Assembly (NCBI GenBank): GCA_024399655.1
Contig: JAKSNP010000002.1
Coordinates: 1 to 64,000 of the forward strand
Direction: 5' to 3'
DNA length: 64,000 nucleotides
Origin: Paludibacteraceae bacterium
Lineage (GTDB): Bacteria; Bacteroidota; Bacteroidia; Bacteroidales; Paludibacteraceae
The position numbers and the translations under genes were made by a program. This document shows, piece after piece, positions 52,859-61,356 of this stretch; the first letter of the stretch is position 1, and each line of letters starts with the position of its first letter. The notes below the pieces were generated by a model. The model searched no databases. It saw only the letters and a program-made list of their open reading frames with translations, and had not been told where the DNA came from.

Positions 52859-53385
52859 TACTCGATATTTTGGATAGCAATCATTAACATTTCTCGACCA
52901 GTGCCAGCCCAATAGGTTATATCCTGCTCAATAAAGAGCCATCGGAGTAATTTTAGGACTAATTCATAGCTCCATCCTACTTCCGGAAGTCCTTTCACGA
53001 ACTGAGCGGCATCCTCGTACGATGCAACATTGTAGATTCTATCAATAGCCTGGGATAGAGATGCGTATTGCTCTGATGTTAATGCACGCTTCTTCTCTGC
53101 TAACTCTTCTATAATGTCATTATGACTAGGGGCTTTGTCGTTCCCATTATGATAAACGATTACATCTTCAGCAAAAAGAACAAAGTCACATCCTTTGTTC
53201 AAAAAAGTTGGGCGTTCAACATAAATACGCTTACCATTGGACAATGTCTCAACATAATAGCGAACCTTCACACCACAGTCTTCTACTGCATAGGTACATA
53301 GCATAAACTTACGCAATTCCTCTCGACTGCGAATGCCGTCAACATCAAGAAACTTTTCGATATGGTCATCACTTCGTACTGTCAT
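52858..53385 (-). CDS. Hypothetical protein in the restriction-modification operon, 175 aa
   Basis: Function not recognised. It has a short N-terminal helical stretch (HIEKFLDVDGIRSREELRKF), a beta-rich centre (VKVRYYVETLSNGKRIYVERP), and a helical second half ending WLFIEQDITYWAGTGREMLM. No methylase or nuclease motif. It lies 37 nt behind the nuclease gene and overlaps the second methylase by one base, so it belongs to the operon. Known DpnII/MboI operons have three genes; this is a fourth. Possible roles are regulation or complex formation. Confidence 0.75.
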   Translation of the reverse strand: MTVRSDDHIEKFLDVDGIRSREELRKFMLCTYAVEDCGVKVRYYVETLSNGKRIYVERPTFLNKGCDFVLFAEDVIVYHNGNDKAPSHNDIIEELAEKKRALTSEQYASLSQAIDRIYNVASYEDAAQFVKGLPEVGWSYELVLKLLRWLFIEQDITYWAGTGREMLMIAIQNIE

Positions 53386-53422
53386 AATTGAAGTTCTTCA
53401 AATAGTTCGTATCCTGTTGATT

Positions 53423-54394
53423 TTACTTCCTGTTCTGCCGAAATACGTTATCAAGAATTTCGTCTAACATTCCATGCTTCAACATGTAAAAATTTTGGAG
53501 ATATTTGAGGTTATGAAATCCTACATGCAATTGATTGGATGCCTCATTGTCTTTTGCCCAACAATCTTTGCCATCAGTCACCAGCGAGAACTCGATATTA
53601 TTTTGTTTGAGTGCCTCTTGTCGCTGGATGTATGAATTTATAATTTCTTCTGGTTTGGAACCACCCCCATTATAAAAGTTAACTTCAAAATTGATAGCCT
53701 TATGATTCTCCAAATCAGCAACAATAAAGTCAGCCTTGCGATTTGCATAATCATCCAAGATATTGAAACCATACTCTCTTAACGCTTTGAATTGTGTTTG
53801 AGTAAATAGTCTCAATCCTAATCTTTGTGTCGCTTGTTCAAAGATAGGTGTACATGCCAATTCAAAAGCAATTCCACCACGATTCTTTCGACCATTTGAA
53901 TCCATACCAACGAGAACACCGGCAATATAATCTTGAGTGCTTTTCTCTATGACATTCTGGTAAAGATGTTTCAAACCCATACGAACAAAGAAGTCGTAGT
54001 AAAATTGCGCTTGATCATTCGTCAGTGCTTGAATCGAATGAGGAAAACTATAAGTCAAATTGTCTTCTTCATCAATTGCATCTTGAATAATGGTCAATTG
54101 GTCTTTACCCTTAGCCAAATCGTTTCTTTCTTTTTTGGACAGACCAAATAAGAATGGGAATAACAATATAGTTTGGGGAAGTTTTGTGACCAACTTTAGG
54201 TACTGCGATTTGAAAGCCTCGTCGTCTTTTACTCCAATCAGCACATCCAACGCATGAATTTCTATATCGTATTGCTGATAGCCACAGATATTCTCCCAAT
54301 CAACATAATAGTTGAAACCTCTGTTGGTTTGCAGCAGATTAGCAACGAAGATGTTCGTTAATTCATCTGGCGATTTAGTTAAGTATGATTCCAT
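53423..54394 (-). CDS. Type II restriction endonuclease, DpnII/MboI family (predicted GATC)
   Basis: A 323-residue nuclease. The segment DYIAGVLVGMDSNGRKNRGG and the later RKADFIV ... AINFEVNFYNGGGSKPEEI are close to the corresponding blocks of DpnII (DYVTGVEVGMDTNGRKNR; EVNFYSGSGSK). The acidic residues and Glu-Val-Asn in the second block fit a PD-(D/E)xK active site. Predicted to cut at GATC. ATG 54394 is used; a TTG at 54403, 2 nt behind the dam stop, is a possible earlier start. Confidence 0.88.
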   Translation of the reverse strand: MESYLTKSPDELTNIFVANLLQTNRGFNYYVDWENICGYQQYDIEIHALDVLIGVKDDEAFKSQYLKLVTKLPQTILLFPFLFGLSKKERNDLAKGKDQLTIIQDAIDEEDNLTYSFPHSIQALTNDQAQFYYDFFVRMGLKHLYQNVIEKSTQDYIAGVLVGMDSNGRKNRGGIAFELACTPIFEQATQRLGLRLFTQTQFKALREYGFNILDDYANRKADFIVADLENHKAINFEVNFYNGGGSKPEEIINSYIQRQEALKQNNIEFSLVTDGKDCWAKDNEASNQLHVGFHNLKYLQNFYMLKHGMLDEILDNVFRQNRK

Positions 54395-54405
54395 ATTGGC
54401 CAATA

Positions 54406-55296
54406 TTAAGCAGCATCAAAATTTCGTATGAGTAATTCGGTAAGTTTACCACGCTTGCTAGCGTTGGCATTAACATTACGCGAAGCCCATACACGCTCGA
54501 TGTGATACATTAGATATAGGTCTTCAAAGAAACGGTCTTGGTTCTTTGCAAAACAATCCGAATTGCTGAGCATAAATTTATGTCCAGCAGCCTCCACAGC
54601 ATCGCAGAACTCTTTCAATCGAACTTGTGCTGCATCATTAAATGCCTCCTTCACATAATCATTAAAGCTGCTCGTATCGCTAAGTGGACGATATGGAGGG
54701 TCAAAATAAAATAAGGTCTTCGCGCCTGCATGTGCGAGAGTCTGCTGATAGTCACCAGTAAGAATCTCTACACGCTGGAGTAACTCGCTATCTGCATAGA
54801 TAGTTACAGGATCACAGATAGTCGGAGTTTCGTATTTGCCAAATGGAACATTAAACAATCCGGATTTATTTACGCGATATAATCCGTTAAAGCAGGTACG
54901 ATTAAGGAAAAAGAATAATGTCGTATTCTCAATGGGGTCAAGTGTCTTCAGGTTGAAACGCTCACGTTTCATCATATAAAACTCTCGCTTAGCCTCTTCA
55001 TTGGGAAGCGCATAATATTCTGCCTGAATGCGTTGTAGAGAATCTACTAATGCATCAGGATTATTCCTCACAACTTGATAGCAGGTTGTGAGATCAGGAT
55101 TGATGTCATTGATAATTGCACGAGAAATGTTTGGATGCGTCTGCAACATGTGGAAGAGCATAGCTCCACCGCCTACAAAAGGCTCAATGTAAGTGACGTT
55201 CTCCCATCGTGCAAAGTCAGCTGGAAGCAATGCTTCGAGTTGGTCAATGAGTTGGCCTTTACCGCCCACCCATTTGACGAATGGTTTCGCTTTCAT
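54406..55296 (-). CDS. Dam-type adenine methyltransferase (DpnM-like)
   Basis: A 296-residue alpha-class N6-adenine methylase: motif X/I region FVKWVGGKGQLIDQL and YIEPFVGGGAMLFHML, motif IV LFYFDPPYRPLS, and the Dam-type target-recognition stretch between them (LNRTCFNGLYRVNKSGLFNVPFG). Predicted to methylate GATC and protect the host from the DpnII-type nuclease encoded just downstream. First gene of the operon, with its own promoter at 55322. Confidence 0.93.
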   Translation of the reverse strand: MKAKPFVKWVGGKGQLIDQLEALLPADFARWENVTYIEPFVGGGAMLFHMLQTHPNISRAIINDINPDLTTCYQVVRNNPDALVDSLQRIQAEYYALPNEEAKREFYMMKRERFNLKTLDPIENTTLFFFLNRTCFNGLYRVNKSGLFNVPFGKYETPTICDPVTIYADSELLQRVEILTGDYQQTLAHAGAKTLFYFDPPYRPLSDTSSFNDYVKEAFNDAAQVRLKEFCDAVEAAGHKFMLSNSDCFAKNQDRFFEDLYLMYHIERVWASRNVNANASKRGKLTELLIRNFDAA

Positions 55297-55321
55297 TGTA
55301 CAAATATTTAATTTTCGAGTG

Positions 55322-55353
55322 CAAAGGTACTATAAAAAATCGAGATATGCAAA
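55322..55353 (-). promoter_or_regulatory. Promoter of the restriction-modification operon
   Basis: Minus strand: TTTG at 55350-55353, 20 nt, TACCTTTG at 55322-55329. Confidence 0.85.
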
Positions 55354-55570
55354 TTTATTATAAAAATAGGCAATAATACACCTATTAACCCGAATATAAA
55401 ATACACCTTACAGCAATTAACATATGTTTGAAGAAGTTCTCAAAAGTAAATATACCTGACAAATCAGAAGTGTCCGCAGGATGAAAAACAAAGGAATAAC
55501 ACAAATAACATAAATTACTGTAGTACAGGTGTTTATGAATTAAGATTAATGCCGATATATCAAAAAGGAA

Positions 55571-55617
55571 GTCGGGAATTTCCGGGAATTTCCCGCAAGT
55601 TCCTTGAAGTTCCCGAC
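55571..55617. repeat. Inverted repeat of GGAA/TTCC words
   Basis: GTCGGGAA (55571-55578) pairs with TTCCCGAC (55610-55617). The interior is made of further GGGAATTTCCC, AAGTTCC and GAAGTTCCC words that allow several alternative pairings. Confidence 0.7.
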
Positions 55618-56006
55618 CTTCTTAAAAGGAAAAACGACGTGATTTTTCAAAAATAATCTAAAGAACTTAGAAGATTTTGATTGAAACGGATGTGCAGAAG
55701 AGATCGAGCAATGCCGGACAAAGATTTGCTACACCTTTACAAAAGCCCGCTACGAACCCGTTGTAAACCCTTTTTAGAACGAAATCAGTTACAAAATCAA
55801 TAATCGGTTAAAAACTGATAAGTTATGGCAAACCTGTCTTTTATCCAATAATTCAAAGACAACAGAAATATAATACCTATTAGTAGTTTAGTAAGACGGC
55901 TGTCAAGCAAGGTCTATAGGCATAATATTTCCATATCAATTATCTTGCGAAGGTCTATAGGGGACTTCTATAAATCCTCGTTAAAAAATTAATATACATA
56001 CTCGAC

Positions 56007-56044
56007 AAAAAAGGCTTTCACCGTTGTGGGTGAGAGCCTTTTTT
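56007..56044 (-). terminator. Terminator of pepD
   Basis: AAAAAAGGCTTTCACC (56007-56022) pairs with GGTGAGAGCCTTTTTT (56029-56044) with one G-U pair. Strong in both directions. Confidence 0.88.
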
Positions 56045-56066
56045 GTTCGATGAACAAAGGGATTCA

Positions 56067-57509
56067 TCAGAGAGTTTCAAGTACGCGGCAGAGCCATTTC
56101 CAGCAACGACCGGTGGAAGGAATACTCAAGCGTTCTTGAGGCGAATGAACACCATACATTTGCGGACCGATACTCACCATATCGAGATAAGGATATTTCT
56201 CGAGGAAAAGACCGCATTCCAGACCTGCGTGGATAGCCAGAACTTGTGGTTCGGCATCAAACAGATCGCGATATGCTTTCTTGGTAACCTCCATCAAGGG
56301 CGAATGTACATTGGGTTTCCATCCGGGATAACCGTCACCGTGAGTAACTTCATCGCAAGCCAGAGCCAAAGCGCAATGAACCATATTCTTCATATTATGC
56401 TTCTGGCTCTCAACGGACGAGCGTTGGGAAGTATTGATTTCCACGTATCCTTCGCGCATCTTTACGCTGGCCAGATTGGTACTGGTTTCCACCAATCCGG
56501 GCATATCTTTGGACATGGCAAACATACCGTGAGGACAAGCATATAAAGCCTGTATAAGACGAAGGGCCTTATCTTGAGGAATAAACTCCTCAGGCATATC
56601 CGTGCTCTCCAATTGGAGACGTATATCCTGCTCCACATCTTTGATTTCAGCCTCGATATCGGCTACGTATTGATTGAAGAGAATACGGAGTTGCTCCTTG
56701 TAAGCCATAGGAACGCAGAAGACGGCTTCAGCCTCACGTGCAATCGCATTACGCAGATTACCGCCATTGATGGCACTAAGAGCCAAATCGGTATGCTGCA
56801 TCAGGGTATAGAGGAAACGAACGATAATCTTGTTGGCGCAACCGCGACCCTTGTTGATATCGTCACCGGAGTGACCGCCCATCAAACCGCTGACAGCGAT
56901 ACGGGCGGGAAAAGCATCAACTATAGGACAAGCCACGGGCGAATAATGCATTTTGGCCAAAGTGTCGATACCACCTGCACATCCGATAAAAATCTGACCG
57001 TCGTCTTCACTATCCAAGTTGATGAGTTGACGACCGTTAAGATAGCCGTCTTTCAATTGGAACGCTCCGGTAAGACCGGTTTCCTCATCCACGGTGAAGA
57101 GACACTCCAAAGCGGGATGCTTGATGGTGTCGGAAGTGAGTACAGCCAAGCCCATCGCCACGCCAATACCGTCATCTCCACCCAACGTGGTGCCGCGAGC
57201 CTTGAGCCATTCACCATCAACATAGGTATCAATCGGATCTTTGGTAAAATCGTGGGCGCAATCGCTATTCTTTTCGCAAACCATATCCATATGAGCCTGC
57301 AGGATGACACCGGGTTTGTTTTCATAACCGGGAGTAGCGGGTTTACGCATAATTACGTTCATGGCTTCGTCGCGCACGCATTCGATTTGATGAGCGGCGG
57401 CGAAATCCACGAGCCATTGACTGATTTTTTCCTCGTGTTTGCTGGGACGGGGCACTTTGCGAATTTCATCGAAAATCGCAAATACTTCTTTCGGTTCGAT
57501 ATTATTCAT
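56067..57509 (-). CDS. pepD: Aminoacyl-histidine dipeptidase (M20)
   Basis: PepD (480 aa), a cytosolic nonspecific dipeptidase of family M20. Metal-site motifs: ILQAHMDMVCEKNSD (first His and Asp), LGGDDGIGVAM (bridging Asp), TVDEETGLTGA (catalytic Glu pair), INLDSEDDGQ and the C-terminal HAGLECGLFLEKYP (His ligand). Its start overlaps the C69 dipeptidase gene by 8 nt, so both come from one transcript and may form a peptide-degrading pair, one exported and one cytosolic. Confidence 0.95.
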   Translation of the reverse strand: MNNIEPKEVFAIFDEIRKVPRPSKHEEKISQWLVDFAAAHQIECVRDEAMNVIMRKPATPGYENKPGVILQAHMDMVCEKNSDCAHDFTKDPIDTYVDGEWLKARGTTLGGDDGIGVAMGLAVLTSDTIKHPALECLFTVDEETGLTGAFQLKDGYLNGRQLINLDSEDDGQIFIGCAGGIDTLAKMHYSPVACPIVDAFPARIAVSGLMGGHSGDDINKGRGCANKIIVRFLYTLMQHTDLALSAINGGNLRNAIAREAEAVFCVPMAYKEQLRILFNQYVADIEAEIKDVEQDIRLQLESTDMPEEFIPQDKALRLIQALYACPHGMFAMSKDMPGLVETSTNLASVKMREGYVEINTSQRSSVESQKHNMKNMVHCALALACDEVTHGDGYPGWKPNVHSPLMEVTKKAYRDLFDAEPQVLAIHAGLECGLFLEKYPYLDMVSIGPQMYGVHSPQERLSIPSTGRCWKWLCRVLETL

Positions 57510-59178
57510 GTTTTACGGAATTTTTGATCGTATTAAGATATTCAACTGGACAAGCGGGACGGTCGGGATATTCGGTTTCGCCTGTAGCGGTACGTACAAA
57601 CTGTCCGTTCTCCACTTTTTTCTCCTGACCATCAAGGTAGCGAATCATCAAATAGGTGAACAAATCATGCCAATCAGCCGTTACTTTCTCAGCCTGATCG
57701 CAACTATATCGAGTAAGCATTTGACGCGCATCAGCATCCGAAAGCGATGCCACCTTCAAATCCATCGATTCAACGTTAGCGGCAAATTCATCTTCCCATT
57801 TCTGTTGACGCACCTGAATTTCAGGCAACATGGCACTATATTTGGTGTAAGCCCAGTTGGCCACCAAATTGAAAGCCCACCAAGCGCTGGTGGAAGAATA
57901 GGAAAGCATATCGCCGTTACCTTCACGGAAACATTCGGGCACCTCGGTGATGCGGCAGTACATCGGCACATAAACAGAGGTGGCTGCGTCATCCACACCA
58001 AACCAGAAAATACCGCCGGCTTTAGCGCTATCGTAGCCACGCATTTGAGCCACGAACGACCAACCGGTCTGTTGTGTAGCTACAGGACGCGGATACCAGT
58101 ATTGAACGCTATCCAATTCAAATCCGAGACCGCCGAAACGCAATTTGCTATGCCAAGGACCTGCATCCACTCCGTCGGTGATATCAATAGGTGTACCTTG
58201 GTATTGGTCACGCATGGCATCCTGTACGTCGCGTACGCTCACTTTGCGATTGGGTTTGACAAACAAAGGCATGTGTTCACCGGCGTCACGACCATTGGTC
58301 ATTGCAAAAGTCTGACCTGTAGCATAAGCGAAATAACGGTCCATCGATTCGTCGAAGCGACGGAAGAAACTCCATACGCGTGCTTCGCAAGCATAGAGTC
58401 CGGAGAAATCGAAGGGGCAATAAGCAGCCTGAAACGAAAAATCGGCATCAGCCACCGATGAATCGACCAATCCGAACTGACGGGCCACCTTGATGATATC
58501 TTTGTGCCACATCCATTGACCGTCTTTCGACTGCATACGGAAACCGTCTTTCTGCAGTTTGGCCCCTTTTTGCGGGAAAGTGGTGATACGAGCCTGGTTG
58601 GCGTGCGCGCTAATGCAATCATCGGGAACGCGAACGGCTACCCATACGGCACCTTTTGCTCCGCGACCGGTGAGGTCCATAATCCAAACTTCATTGGGGT
58701 CGGCGATAGTGAAACTTTCACCTTCGCTGGCGTAACCGTATTTCTCCACCAACTCCGTAATACACATAAGTGCCTCACGTGCCGTTTTGGAACGCTGCAA
58801 AGCAACATAAATAAGGCTACCGTAATCAATACCTTCACCGAGGGTCCAAACTTTATCCACTCCACCCCAGGTGGTTTCACCGATAGTCACTTGAAATTCG
58901 TTCATATTGCCGACTACCGAGTAGGTGTGAGCCACTTCAGGAATCTGCATCAAAGGGGTACCGCTATCCCAATCGGTAATCTGACGCATATCTCCGGGCT
59001 GATGATCAGCAGCAGGTTGCATGCGCAAAAAGCCGTAAAGCGTGTAACTGTCGGCAGCATACGAAACAATTGTGCTACCGTCAACCGAAGCATTTTTGCC
59101 TACGATAAAGTTGGTACAGGCATCTGCATAAGTGACAGCTGCCAAGCCAAGAAGGAAGGTAAAAAAGATTTTTTTCAT
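57502..59178 (-). CDS. C69 family dipeptidase (dipeptidase A-like), exported
   Basis: A 558-residue Ntn-hydrolase of family C69. The signal peptide (MKKIFFTFLLGLAAVTYADA) is directly followed by CTNFIVGKNASVDGSTIVSY, so Cys becomes the N-terminal nucleophile after cleavage. Further family blocks: VGNMNEFQVTIGETTWGG, ESFTIADPNEVWIMDLTG, SAHANQARITTFP. ATG 59178 is used; the codon before it is GTG. Acts on dipeptides outside the cytoplasm. The promoter at 59214-59245 serves this gene and pepD. Confidence 0.93.
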   Translation of the reverse strand: MKKIFFTFLLGLAAVTYADACTNFIVGKNASVDGSTIVSYAADSYTLYGFLRMQPAADHQPGDMRQITDWDSGTPLMQIPEVAHTYSVVGNMNEFQVTIGETTWGGVDKVWTLGEGIDYGSLIYVALQRSKTAREALMCITELVEKYGYASEGESFTIADPNEVWIMDLTGRGAKGAVWVAVRVPDDCISAHANQARITTFPQKGAKLQKDGFRMQSKDGQWMWHKDIIKVARQFGLVDSSVADADFSFQAAYCPFDFSGLYACEARVWSFFRRFDESMDRYFAYATGQTFAMTNGRDAGEHMPLFVKPNRKVSVRDVQDAMRDQYQGTPIDITDGVDAGPWHSKLRFGGLGFELDSVQYWYPRPVATQQTGWSFVAQMRGYDSAKAGGIFWFGVDDAATSVYVPMYCRITEVPECFREGNGDMLSYSSTSAWWAFNLVANWAYTKYSAMLPEIQVRQQKWEDEFAANVESMDLKVASLSDADARQMLTRYSCDQAEKVTADWHDLFTYLMIRYLDGQEKKVENGQFVRTATGETEYPDRPACPVEYLNTIKNSVKHE

Positions 59179-59213
59179 CACTATATTTGGTTAAAAAATT
59201 AGTATTCCGTGTG

Positions 59214-59245
59214 CAAAGGTACAAAAAATATTCGGATTATGCAAA
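59214..59245 (-). promoter_or_regulatory. Promoter of the C69 dipeptidase-pepD operon
   Basis: Minus strand: TTTG at 59242-59245, 20 nt, TACCTTTG at 59214-59221. Confidence 0.88.
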
Positions 59246-59300
59246 TTTACCTGTAATTTTAGGTGAACACATCCTGAAAAAGAGCCTTATTCAAAAGTCA

Positions 59301-59341
59301 AAAAATCCCGATGAATCCAACAAGAATCGGGCATTCTTCGT
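59301..59341 (-). terminator. Terminator of the M6 peptidase gene
   Basis: On the minus strand CCCGAT...ATCGGG (arms 59307-59312 and 59336-59341) is followed by ATTTTTTG. It lies directly after the gene. Confidence 0.7.
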
Positions 59342-59346
59342 TTTTA

Positions 59347-60960
59347 TCAATAAATACGTTGCCCTAAGATATCGTACACGAAATCGCCCCAACGAACGAG
59401 CACTTTACCTTCACTTAAGAAAAGAACGGGTTTTGAATCAGCGATTTGCTCTTCGTTAGCAGTAGCAGCAGGCAGGAAATGAAGAGAAATCACACCATCC
59501 GTTTCGGCGATATCCTGCAAAGTGAATCCCTCCGGTGCCTCCCAAACGGATTGCGAGGAGGAACCGGGGAAGGGATCTCCGTCGTCGCCTTCACCACCCG
59601 AATAAAGCGAAGTGGTGTTGATATAACTGCCATCTGCCGGAATATAGGTAAAAAGCGGGTTTTCGGGATAATTATTGGGTATATTCTGCTCCCAAAGCTT
59701 AGCATCAAAGGTCACTTGCCAAATCATCATACCGTGTCCCGGCAGGAAAGCGTCCCATCCTTGAAGTTGACGATTTTCAATATAATACTGCTGTTGAGCC
59801 GATGTGGCAGGAGCTACAGCACCCTGGGCATTCAACTGGAAAACATCCTCATAAGCCGTGGTAAGAAGCATCGAATCGGATTGCGGAACACGGGGCGTGA
59901 GCCAACCGAAGAAATAACGATCGAAAGCAGAATAGGAAGGAGGCGTATTTCCGTCGTTGTTGTAGGCACCATGATCCATTACATGCCAATTCTTAGGCGT
60001 ATTGAAATAGGTATGAAAATTTTCGGCATATTCCGTATCGTAGTAGTCGGGCAAACCTAACAGATGGCTGAATTCATGGCAAAAAGTACCGATACCGTCA
60101 TGCTGACGACTGGCATAAGAAATCTCGTTACTGCAAACATAAGCATCAATCACTTTTCCGTCAAGACGCAAAGTATCGTGCTTTAGATAATAGGAAAGCG
60201 AGAGATTGTAGCTATGCGGCCAAACGGTATTGGCAATCGCACTTTCGGCTTCTCCGTAACCAGCGTACAACACATAGACGAAGTCAACAAGACCGTCATG
60301 ATCGTTGTCATACAGGCTGAAATCAACATCCTCATCAGCCAAGGAACATGCTTCAACAATCATTTCCTCCGCCCGCCAATCCTTACCGTATTGAGCGCTA
60401 TTATCGCCATAGTAGGCCATAGGTTGGCTGATCGTATAAGGACCAACCACGTCAAACTGAGGAACATATTGCCCATTTGACTGATCACTGAAAAATTGAC
60501 GAGCCGAACCGGAAGACTGAATATGCAGCTCCTCACCATTGTAGCGATACGAATAATCACGCGTATAGTTCCTTCCGTTGAGCATACTGTCGATTTCTGC
60601 TTGGTCAGTCTTGAACTGCTTGTCGGAAAAATTAATCATGATAACCAAGCCACGCGGAGCCAGATTGATTGCAGTGGACATCGACGGATGGCGATGTGAC
60701 TGCATATTATTATTCCTTTCGGCATTCACCTGAGCCGGCGACAGCTGTACGGATGCCGGAAGCCATGCTCCAGACTCATCCTGCACATATTGAATCCCTG
60801 CAGCATCAACCATTAGCGAATAGGATTCATCCCCCCATTGAAACAGTTGAAGTGTGGAGCCGTCAGATTGCGACATCAAATAGGGAACACGTTTGGCCGG
60901 TACAGCCCAAACAGACAAAAACATTGTTAATAGCAAAGAAACTGAAATAAATTTGCGCAT
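59347..60960 (-). CDS. M6 family metalloprotease (immune inhibitor A-like), exported
   Basis: A 537-residue secreted zinc protease. Signal peptide MRKFISVSLLLTMFLSVWAV, a propeptide-like region, then the M6 catalytic domain: FSLYDNDHDGLVDFVYVLYAG (calcium-site type DNDxDGxxD) and TFCHEFSHLLGLPDYYD (HExxHxxGxxD). The last 30 residues (GKVLVRWGDFVYDILGQRIY) resemble the ends of the other large exported proteins here. ATG 60960 is chosen because the 28-residue upstream extension runs through the promoter. Likely degrades extracellular protein. Confidence 0.92.
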   Translation of the reverse strand: MRKFISVSLLLTMFLSVWAVPAKRVPYLMSQSDGSTLQLFQWGDESYSLMVDAAGIQYVQDESGAWLPASVQLSPAQVNAERNNNMQSHRHPSMSTAINLAPRGLVIMINFSDKQFKTDQAEIDSMLNGRNYTRDYSYRYNGEELHIQSSGSARQFFSDQSNGQYVPQFDVVGPYTISQPMAYYGDNSAQYGKDWRAEEMIVEACSLADEDVDFSLYDNDHDGLVDFVYVLYAGYGEAESAIANTVWPHSYNLSLSYYLKHDTLRLDGKVIDAYVCSNEISYASRQHDGIGTFCHEFSHLLGLPDYYDTEYAENFHTYFNTPKNWHVMDHGAYNNDGNTPPSYSAFDRYFFGWLTPRVPQSDSMLLTTAYEDVFQLNAQGAVAPATSAQQQYYIENRQLQGWDAFLPGHGMMIWQVTFDAKLWEQNIPNNYPENPLFTYIPADGSYINTTSLYSGGEGDDGDPFPGSSSQSVWEAPEGFTLQDIAETDGVISLHFLPAATANEEQIADSKPVLFLSEGKVLVRWGDFVYDILGQRIY

Positions 60961-60990
60961 ATTAGAATCGAATAAAACCAATAACGGGTG

Positions 60991-61022
60991 CAAAGTTACA
61001 AAGAAAAAGGCAAATAACCAAA
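60991..61022 (-). promoter_or_regulatory. Promoter of the M6 peptidase gene
   Basis: Minus strand: TTTG at 61019-61022, 20 nt, TAACTTTG at 60991-60998. Leader about 25 nt. Confidence 0.85.
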
Positions 61023-61044
61023 TTAGCGGAGATATATTATGCAA

Positions 61045-61280
61045 ATTTTATGTTTTGCCTGTGAAAATAGGGAAATATATACCTATCGGCAATAAAAAAT
61101 GATTGAATCTACGAGCATCTTATATCTAACAAGAGCGAACAAATAACCAGCCTGGAAGAAGTCTTAAACCATTCGGTGACGTTAGGTTTATCTTACGTTT
61201 ATGTTACGTTTAGGTCTCGACAAAGACAGGTGGAAAAAATCATGTATTTTTTACTGAACCGACATGTGAACGGTTATCTA
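61045..61280. other. Gene-free spacer upstream of the M6 gene promoter
   Basis: AT-rich spacer between the M6 promoter and the next terminator. The only structure seen is a run of TTACGTTTA-type words near 61180-61216 (GACGTTAGGTTTATCTTACG and following). No coding region supported. Confidence 0.5.
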
Positions 61281-61311
61281 AAAAATGGCACCTCGCCAAA
61301 CACGAGGTGCC
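61281..61311 (-). terminator. Terminator of the large exported protein gene
   Basis: GGCACCTCG (61287-61295) pairs with CGAGGTGCC (61303-61311). On the minus strand the stem is followed by ATTTTTTAG. Confidence 0.85.
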
Positions 61312-61356
61312 AAAATCAGAGAACCCGATCAAATCAATCGGATGAAGAAGATCGGA

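Larger units (their letters stand above)
55297..56066. other. Gene-free stretch between the restriction operon and pepD
   Basis: About 770 nt. It holds the restriction-operon promoter (55322-55353), an inverted repeat (55571-55617), two GTCTATAGG words (55911 and 55953 regions) and the pepD terminator (56007-56044). No coding region or RNA gene is supported. Confidence 0.6.

Noticed and set aside
51374..56040. Integrated element with tRNA-Pro attachment site
   Set aside because: No integrase gene and no copy of the tRNA 3' end was found on the far side of the restriction operon.
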